Below, in pieces: positions 58,666 through 64,000 of a DNA stretch of 64,000 nt; position 1 is the first letter of the stretch, and every line of letters begins with the position of its first letter. The DNA is from Lentzea pudingi. Its GTDB lineage: Bacteria > Actinomycetota > Actinomycetes > Mycobacteriales > Pseudonocardiaceae. A program made the translations under genes and the position numbers. The stretch spans positions 1,061,722 through 1,125,721 of the forward strand of contig NZ_BMNC01000001.1 in assembly GCF_014646255.1 (NCBI RefSeq), in the 5' to 3' direction. The notes under the pieces are model-generated. The model saw only the letters and a program-made list of their open reading frames with translations. It was not told where the DNA came from and did no database searches.

Positions 58666-61347
58666 TCATCCGAGGCCGAGCTGCGCCAGTTCGATCCGCT
58701 TGGTGACGCCCAGCTTCGGGTACGCGCGATACAGGTGGTGGCCGATCGTGCGCGGGCTCAGGAACAACTGCGCGCCGATCTCCTTGTTGCTCAGGCCTGC
58801 CGCCGCCAGCCGGACGACCTGCACCTCCTGCGGTGTCAGGTCCTTCAGCACGTTGACGACGGCCGGTTCGACCGGACGTTCACCGAGCTCGCTCGCGGCG
58901 CGTGCTTCCCAGGTCGTCGCGCCCAGCCGGGCGAAACCGGCGAGCGCGGCCGTCAGTTCCGTGCGTGCCTCGCCGCGACGGCGTCTGCGGCGCAGCCATT
59001 CGCCGTACAGCAACCGGGTTCTGGCCTCGTCGAACGGTCCGGCAGGCACGTCGAGTGCCGCCCGGTACCGCTTTTCCGAGTCCTCGACCATCGCGTGGCA
59101 GCGGTGCGACAACGCCGTCGCGACAGGACTGTCCACGTGCGCCGCCCAGTGGTCGAACGCCTCGATGTGCTCGGTGACGCGGCCGGGGTCGCCGTCGCGG
59201 ACCGCCGCCTCCACCAGGTCCGGGACGGCGCGGATCAGGAAGTCGTACCGGGCAGGACCGGTGCACACGAGGTGCAGCGCGTCGAAAGCCGTCGCGTACC
59301 TCCCGGCGGCCAGGTCGAGCAGGCCGAGGCCCCAGTGCGTCATCGCGGTGCCGACGGCGTGCCGGTTCTCCAACACCGGCAGCACCTCGGCGGCCAGTGC
59401 GCGGCACCGGGTCTGGTCGCCGGTCACCGCGGCCAGCCACACCGAGACCGACCGCAGCACGGCGACCTCCATGTCGAGGCCGAACTCGGTCCCGAGGGCG
59501 ACCGCCTCGGCCAGACAGGTCTGCGCGGTCAGGAAGTCGCCGCGCAGGGCGTGGGCGAACGCGAGGATCTCCTGCGCGTAGGGGATCCACATCAAGGCCC
59601 CGGTGGCACGCGTCTCGGCCACCATCGTGTCCATCACCGCGATGGTCGCGTGGTCGTCGGCCAGCATCAGCCCGCTGAACCCGGCGACGACCCGGTGCAT
59701 GACGTCCTCACCGGGCAGGTGACCGATCTCCAGCACCGCGCGCAACGGCCCGGCTTCCGGCTGCCCGCTCAGCAGGGCGCCCCAGCTGCTCAGCGCGTCG
59801 GCCGCGAGCCGCGACCGGGAGCCTGGCCGCAGGTCGAGACCCGCCAGCATTCGCCCGCCCTCGGTGACCGACGTCAGTGCGCCCGCGTCCCGGCCGGCGC
59901 AGAGCATCTCGGTCAGCATCACGACGGCGCGTTCGGGATCGCTGTCCGCGACCAGCCGCGCGGCCTGCGCCGCGAGTGCCGCGTCGGCCTCGGGCGAGGT
60001 GCGTTCGTACTCGATCTGGCCGCGCAGCAGCGTCATGTCCGCGATGACGGCCGGATCGGTCGTCAGGGACGTGACCTCGACGGCCAGCCGGGCCGCTCGG
60101 TCGGGTTTGCCCGCGTCGTAGGCGGCGAGCGCGGCCTTGGCGATGCGCCGCGCCTTCCGCTCGGGATCCACGCTCAACCGGCCGGCGCGGTCGTACGCGG
60201 CGGAAACGGCCATCGCCCCGCCCCGGCGTTCGGCCCGCAGCGCGGTGCGTTCGAGCTCGGCGGCGACCTCCTCGTCCGGTTCGGTGGTGGCGGCCGCGAG
60301 GTGCCAGGCCCGCCGGTCGGGCGTCGTCAGGGCCTCGGCGAACGCCCGGTGCACCGCGATCCGCTGGTGGTGGGTGGCGCACTGGTAGGCGGCGGCGCGC
60401 ACCAGCGGGTGCCGGAACGTCAGCTCGTCCGTGACGCTGATCAGCCCGGCGCGTTCGGCGGGCTCCAGGTCGGCGGTGTCCGCGCCGACCGCACGCGCCA
60501 CCCGCAGCACCGTGTCCATCCCGGCGAGCCGGTCGGCCGCGGCGACCAGCAGGATCGCCTGGGACGCCGGGGGAAGCCCGGTGATCTGCGCGCGGAACGC
60601 GTCCTGCACCCGCCTGGTGACCGGCAACGGCCCCACCTGGTGCGCGGGCTCGGCCCTGCCCTCGCGCTGGGCGGCCAGCCGGGCCGCGCCGAGCTCGAGC
60701 ACCGCGAGCGGGTTGCCGTCCGCCTCCTCCAGGACCCGTGCCCGCATCGGCGCCGTCAGCCCGGGGGAGCGGTCGTCGAGCAGCCCGGCCGCCGCGTCCG
60801 CGGACAGGCGGGTCAGCCGCAGCTCCTCGATGCCCGGCGTCGCGAACGGGACGGCCGTGTCACGGACGGCGAACAGCATCACCACCGGGTCGGCCTGGAA
60901 CCGCCTGGCGGCGAACAGCAGCGCGTCCGAGGAGCCACGATCCAGCCACTGCGCGTCGTCCACCACGCACAACAACGGCTTCTCGGCCGCGAGCTCGGCG
61001 AGCAACGTCAGCGTCGCCGCCCCGATCAGGAACGGCGTGGCCGTGTCGTCGCTCAGCCCGAACGCACCGCGCAACGCGGCGGCCTGCGGTGCGGGCAGCA
61101 CGTCGAGCCGGTCGAGGTGGGGGTAGAGCAGCAGGTGCAGCGCGCCGAACGCCAGCTCGGCCTCGGACTCGATCCCGACGCCGCGCAGCACGCGCATGTC
61201 CCCGGCTCCCGCGACGGCGTGGTCGAGCAGCGCGGACTTGCCGATGCCCGCGTCACCCCGGACCACCAGGGCCGCGCTGCTCCCGGACGACGCGTCCCGC
61301 AGCAGCCGCTCGACGTGGGTCCGTTCGCCATCCCGGCCGACCAACAT
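58666..61347 (-). CDS. Large ATP-binding LuxR-family regulator (LAL type)
   Basis: Encodes 893 aa. It opens with MLVGRDGERTHVERLL, Walker A RGDAGIGKSALLDHA (about residues 30-44), Walker B CVVDDAQWLD, a long TPR-like region (about 400-800) and a C-terminal LuxR HTH (LTPQEVQVVRLAAAGLSNKEIG onward). Starts 11 bp after a small membrane protein gene on the same strand. Targets unknown; the SDR just downstream is a candidate. Confidence 0.88.
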   Translation of the reverse strand: MLVGRDGERTHVERLLRDASSGSSAALVVRGDAGIGKSALLDHAVAGAGDMRVLRGVGIESEAELAFGALHLLLYPHLDRLDVLPAPQAAALRGAFGLSDDTATPFLIGAATLTLLAELAAEKPLLCVVDDAQWLDRGSSDALLFAARRFQADPVVMLFAVRDTAVPFATPGIEELRLTRLSADAAAGLLDDRSPGLTAPMRARVLEEADGNPLAVLELGAARLAAQREGRAEPAHQVGPLPVTRRVQDAFRAQITGLPPASQAILLVAAADRLAGMDTVLRVARAVGADTADLEPAERAGLISVTDELTFRHPLVRAAAYQCATHHQRIAVHRAFAEALTTPDRRAWHLAAATTEPDEEVAAELERTALRAERRGGAMAVSAAYDRAGRLSVDPERKARRIAKAALAAYDAGKPDRAARLAVEVTSLTTDPAVIADMTLLRGQIEYERTSPEADAALAAQAARLVADSDPERAVVMLTEMLCAGRDAGALTSVTEGGRMLAGLDLRPGSRSRLAADALSSWGALLSGQPEAGPLRAVLEIGHLPGEDVMHRVVAGFSGLMLADDHATIAVMDTMVAETRATGALMWIPYAQEILAFAHALRGDFLTAQTCLAEAVALGTEFGLDMEVAVLRSVSVWLAAVTGDQTRCRALAAEVLPVLENRHAVGTAMTHWGLGLLDLAAGRYATAFDALHLVCTGPARYDFLIRAVPDLVEAAVRDGDPGRVTEHIEAFDHWAAHVDSPVATALSHRCHAMVEDSEKRYRAALDVPAGPFDEARTRLLYGEWLRRRRRRGEARTELTAALAGFARLGATTWEARAASELGERPVEPAVVNVLKDLTPQEVQVVRLAAAGLSNKEIGAQLFLSPRTIGHHLYRAYPKLGVTKRIELAQLGLG

Positions 61348-61358
61348 GGCCCGAGAGC

Positions 61359-61862
61359 CTAGTGGCCGGGCCGGACCCTTTCGTTCGCCCGGAAGACCTG
61401 CCGGACGACGCCGATCCACCACAGGAACGTGAGCGCGATGACGGTGGGGTTCTTGAGGAACAGCAGCACCGCCAGGTAGGTCTGCCTGGCCTCCGGGGGC
61501 AGCAGCGCCGAGACCACGTGCTCGGCCAGCACCTCGAACACGGCGAACGCCACGCCGAGGAACACGACCTGCCACACCAGGCTGGGCCAGTGCCGGCGCG
61601 CGAACTCGCGACCGGCTCCCCAGCTCAACCGCAGCCCGGCCGTCGCGATCCGCCACAGCACAACGACGAGCAGGATCCGGGCCGCCAGCACGACGACCTC
61701 GGAGACGGTGGCGAGAGCGGGGTCGATCTCGCCCGTCCAGTTCACGGTGACCAGCCGCTGGACCGACGCGATCGACGACAGTCCGGCCACCAGCCAGAAG
61801 TGGCGGAGGTAGCAGCGCCACGTCCATCTCGGCACCTCGAGTGCCAACCTCAGCTCGCTCAC
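61359..61862 (-). CDS. Small membrane protein, unknown function
   Basis: Encodes 167 aa with about four hydrophobic segments (FWLVAGLSSIASVQ, VSEVVVLAARILLVVVLWRI, SLVWQVVFLGVAFAVFEVL, VLLFLKNPTVIALTFLWWIG). GTG at 61862. Adjacent MarR palindromes control its promoter. It is co-directional with the LuxR gene and may be co-transcribed. No family recognised. Confidence 0.65.
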   Translation of the reverse strand: MSELRLALEVPRWTWRCYLRHFWLVAGLSSIASVQRLVTVNWTGEIDPALATVSEVVVLAARILLVVVLWRIATAGLRLSWGAGREFARRHWPSLVWQVVFLGVAFAVFEVLAEHVVSALLPPEARQTYLAVLLFLKNPTVIALTFLWWIGVVRQVFRANERVRPGH

Positions 61863-61878
61863 GGTTCCCCCTCGATAC

Positions 61879-61914
61879 TTCAGTCGACTGAATAATTTAA
61901 TTCAGCATACTGAA
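61879..61914. promoter_or_regulatory. Two MarR-type palindromes, 22-bp period
   Basis: TTCAGTCGACTGAA (61879-61892, perfect) and TTCAGCATACTGAA (61901-61914, 5-base arms) start exactly 22 bp apart between the divergent membrane protein and MarR genes. CATACT inside the second resembles a -10 box for marR. Confidence 0.75.
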
Positions 61915-61931
61915 ATGTCGATTGAGGTAAA

Positions 61932-62375
61932 GTGGCGGCTGTGGAAGGTCGAGATGCCGGACGTGAGCTGAGCACCGCCGTGGTCGCGTTCCACGAGGCG
62001 GTGGGCGCGAGCCTCGGGGTGACGGCCGTCGACCAGCGCGCGCTGGCCGTGATCATGGGCGCCGGATCGGTGTCGGCGGGGGAACTCGCCAGGGAGATCG
62101 GCCTGACGCCCGGCGCGGTGACGGGAGTGGTCGACCGCCTCGCGCGAGCAGGGCTCGCCCGCCGCGAACCGCACCCGGAGGACCGCCGCCGGCTGGTGAT
62201 CACGGCGGCCCCCGGCGCGTTCGGCGACACCTTCGCCGGACTGGGCAAGGCGATGGCCCAGCTGACCGACCGCTACTCGTCGGCCGAGCAGGCGGTGATC
62301 GCCGATTGGGTGGCGCGCACGATCGACGTGCTGCGCGAGCAGACGCGGATCCTCAACGCCCGATCGCGCCCGTAG
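61932..62375 (+). CDS. MarR-family regulator
   Basis: Encodes 147 aa with a winged helix (SAGELAREIGLTPGAVTGVVDRLARAGLA, then the wing REPHPEDRRRLVITAAP with the conserved DxR). GTG 61932 follows GAGG by 4 bases. Binds the two palindromes just upstream by inference, repressing itself and the divergent membrane protein gene. Confidence 0.87.
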   Translation: MAAVEGRDAGRELSTAVVAFHEAVGASLGVTAVDQRALAVIMGAGSVSAGELAREIGLTPGAVTGVVDRLARAGLARREPHPEDRRRLVITAAPGAFGDTFAGLGKAMAQLTDRYSSAEQAVIADWVARTIDVLREQTRILNARSRP

Positions 62376-62499
62376 GCGGTCTTCTGCCAGTCGTCGGCGA
62401 GCGGATGGTCGTCCGCGTGCGGCTCGCTCTAGTACGCCCCGAGCGCGCACTGCTGGAGTATCCAAACGACTACTGACAGATAACCCGAATCGAGATGCA

Positions 62500-63408
62500 A
62501 TGGACAAGGCATCCGTCGCGCGCTTCCTGCTGCTGGCGCTGCTGTGGGGAAGCAGCTTCACCTTCATCAAGGTGTCCCTCGAAGGTCTGACACCGGGCCA
62601 ACTCGTGCTCAGCAGACTCGTCCTCGGCGCGGCGGTGCTGCTCTCGATCGCGGCCGTCCGCAAGGTCACCCTGCCGCGCTCCGCGCAGGTCTGGGGCCAC
62701 ATCGCGGCCGCCGGCCTGTTCGGCAACGTCATCCCGTTCCTCCTGCTGTCCTACGGCGAGAAGACCACCGGGGCAGGCATCGCGGGCGTGCTCATCGGCG
62801 CCACGCCGTTGCTGACGCTGGCGCTCGCCACGGCCGCGTTGCCGACCGAGCGGGCGACGTCCCGCAAGGCGATCGGCCTGGCGCTCGGCTTCGTCGGCGT
62901 AGTGCTGCTGATCGGGCCGTGGCACGAGTCGCTCGGCTCGCTCAGCGGGCGGATGGCCTGCTTCGGCGCGGCCGTCAGCTACGCGATCGGTTTCGTGTAC
63001 GTGCGGAAGTACCTGTCACCACTGGGGTTGGCGCCGTTGGCACTGGCCGCGTCGCAGCTCTTGTCGGCGGCCGTGCTGCAGGCGGTCGTGACGCCGTTCC
63101 TGGCCTGGCGCACGCCCGACTTCACCGGGCCGGTGACGCTCAGCATCGTGCTGCTCGGCCTGCTCAGCACCGGCTTGGCGTACGTGCTCTACTTCCGCCT
63201 CATCGGTGACGTCGGCGCCACCACGGCCTCCGCGGTCAACTACGTGGTGCCGGTGTTCGCGGTGCTCGTCAGCGTGCTGTTCCTCGGGGAGCACGTGACG
63301 TGGAACCTCCTGGCCGGTGGCCTGGTGGTGCTCGTCGGCGTGGCCTACGCGGAGAACCGCATGGGGCAGCTGCGCAAGGAGAAGGACACCGCGGGAGCGG
63401 TCCGGTGA
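62500..63408 (+). CDS. EamA-family (DMT) transporter
   Basis: Encodes 302 aa with ten hydrophobic helices in two EamA repeats (FLLLALLWGSSFTFIKVSL at residues 9-27; second repeat from MACFGAAVSYAIGFVYVRKY). DMT exporters move amino acids or metabolites out. The stop overlaps the serine acetyltransferase GTG, so a link to cysteine or O-acetylserine export is plausible. ATG 62500 has weak GAG upstream. Confidence 0.87.
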   Translation: MDKASVARFLLLALLWGSSFTFIKVSLEGLTPGQLVLSRLVLGAAVLLSIAAVRKVTLPRSAQVWGHIAAAGLFGNVIPFLLLSYGEKTTGAGIAGVLIGATPLLTLALATAALPTERATSRKAIGLALGFVGVVLLIGPWHESLGSLSGRMACFGAAVSYAIGFVYVRKYLSPLGLAPLALAASQLLSAAVLQAVVTPFLAWRTPDFTGPVTLSIVLLGLLSTGLAYVLYFRLIGDVGATTASAVNYVVPVFAVLVSVLFLGEHVTWNLLAGGLVVLVGVAYAENRMGQLRKEKDTAGAVR

Positions 63409-64000
63409 CCCCGCGGGCGCTGCTCCGTGTAATCACCGCCGACCTCGACATGGTCATGGACCGCGACCCGTCGATCCTGTCGCGCAGCGAGGCGTTGCTG
63501 CACCCGACGGTCATCGCGCTCTGGGGTCATCGCGTGTCGCACAAGCTGCACCTGCGGGGAAACCGGCGCGGCGCCCGGCTGGTCATGGTCGTCGCGAGAC
63601 TGCTGACCGGGGGCATCGAGATCCACCCCGGCGCGACGATCGGCCGTGGCTTCTTCATCGACCACGGCGCGGGCGTGGTGATCGGCGAGACGGTCGTCAT
63701 CGGCGACGACGTCACGATCTTCCACCAGGTGACGCTCGGCGCGGTCGGCTGGTGGCACGACAACCAGCGGCCGGAGGGCTCGCGGCGGCACCCGAAGCTC
63801 GGCGACCGGGTCGTCGTCGGGGCCAACGCGACGATTCTCGGCCCGGTCACCATCGGCCACGACTCGGTGGTGGGCGCCCAGGCGCTGGTCATCCGGGACG
63901 TGCCGGCGGACTCCCGCGTGCTGGCGCCGTTCTCCATCCCGAACCTGAGGTCGAGCCGCAGCGTCGCGAAGGCGGCCAGGCCTCGCCAGTCCGTCGTGGT
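63405..64000 (+). CDS. Serine O-acetyltransferase (CysE/EpsC-like), partial
   Basis: The 198 visible codons encode the left-handed beta-helix acetyltransferase: GIEIHPGATIGRGFFIDHG, VVIGETVVIGDDVTIFHQV and KLGDRVVVGANATILGPVTIG. His in HGAGVVIGE is the catalytic region. It makes O-acetylserine from serine and acetyl-CoA, the first step of cysteine synthesis, or acts as a related acyltransferase. The GTG at 63405 overlaps the EamA stop by 4 bases. It is cut by the window end close to the expected C-terminus. Confidence 0.88.
   Translation, partial: MTPRALLRVITADLDMVMDRDPSILSRSEALLHPTVIALWGHRVSHKLHLRGNRRGARLVMVVARLLTGGIEIHPGATIGRGFFIDHGAGVVIGETVVIGDDVTIFHQVTLGAVGWWHDNQRPEGSRRHPKLGDRVVVGANATILGPVTIGHDSVVGAQALVIRDVPADSRVLAPFSIPNLRSSRSVAKAARPRQSVV

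Overview
High-GC DNA with GTG/TTG starts, 4-base GTGA stop/start overlaps, apparent leaderless genes and many TetR, LuxR, SARP and WYL regulators points to a filamentous actinomycete. The gene set (secreted hydrolases, a vanHAX cassette, a SARP, mycobacterium-like CmtR, prenyl and mannosyl transferases) fits the Pseudonocardiales, perhaps Lentzea or a relative; the genus is inference. No rRNA, tRNA, CRISPR, phage or insertion-sequence gene was seen, and no PKS or NRPS.

Layout. 1-3100: acyl-CoA type catabolic operon (MaoC, amidohydrolase, SDR) with a divergent PaaX regulator. 3.1-11.5 kb: RidA/WYL pair, secreted beta-propeller protein, MFS pump, TetR/flavin monooxygenase pair with matched operators, and a secreted polyester-hydrolase (cutinase/PETase-type) enzyme. 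11.6-18.5 kb: large LuxR regulator with thioesterase and alcohol dehydrogenase, secreted trypsin-like protease, a 167-bp fold-back element, and a secreted alpha-amylase. 18.5-24.2 kb: DHA2 pump/TetR pair, CmtR metal sensor with cation transporter, two methyltransferases and a GT1-like glycosyltransferase. 24.2-30.6 kb: 1015-aa secreted glycoside hydrolase, TetR, TPR and pentapeptide-repeat proteins.

30.6-34.9 kb: tightly coupled SDR / enoyl-reductase-like / acyl-CoA ligase operon, with a divergent TetR and three operator copies at exactly 22-bp spacing. 34.9-37.5 kb: complete vanHAX (D-lactate dehydrogenase, D-Ala-D-Lac ligase, D-Ala-D-Ala dipeptidase) without vanRS nearby; it would replace the D-Ala-D-Ala terminus of peptidoglycan precursors. 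37.5-41.8 kb: secreted protein, 70-bp tandem repeats running into the 3' end of a polyphosphate kinase 2 gene, mannosyl- and prenyl-transferases, and a lipoate-ligase-like protein. 41.8-45.3 kb: the most unusual gene, one polypeptide joining an ECF sigma factor, a zinc-finger anti-sigma-like motif, a membrane segment and an extracellular GH128-like glucanase domain; beside it lies a membrane-anchored degenerate SNase-fold protein.

45.3-64 kb: SARP regulator, two secreted proteins, a potassium-uptake pair with a DUF1232 gene that has lost its stop codon, alpha/beta hydrolase, a translationally coupled oxidation cassette (Baeyer-Villiger-type monooxygenase, GMC oxidoreductase, acetoacetate-decarboxylase-like protein) with AraC, an atypical SDR, a LuxR regulator, a MarR with two palindromes, an EamA transporter and a partial serine acetyltransferase.

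The general theme is a soil saprophyte with inducible secreted hydrolases, small regulated catabolic operons and cell-wall self-protection.
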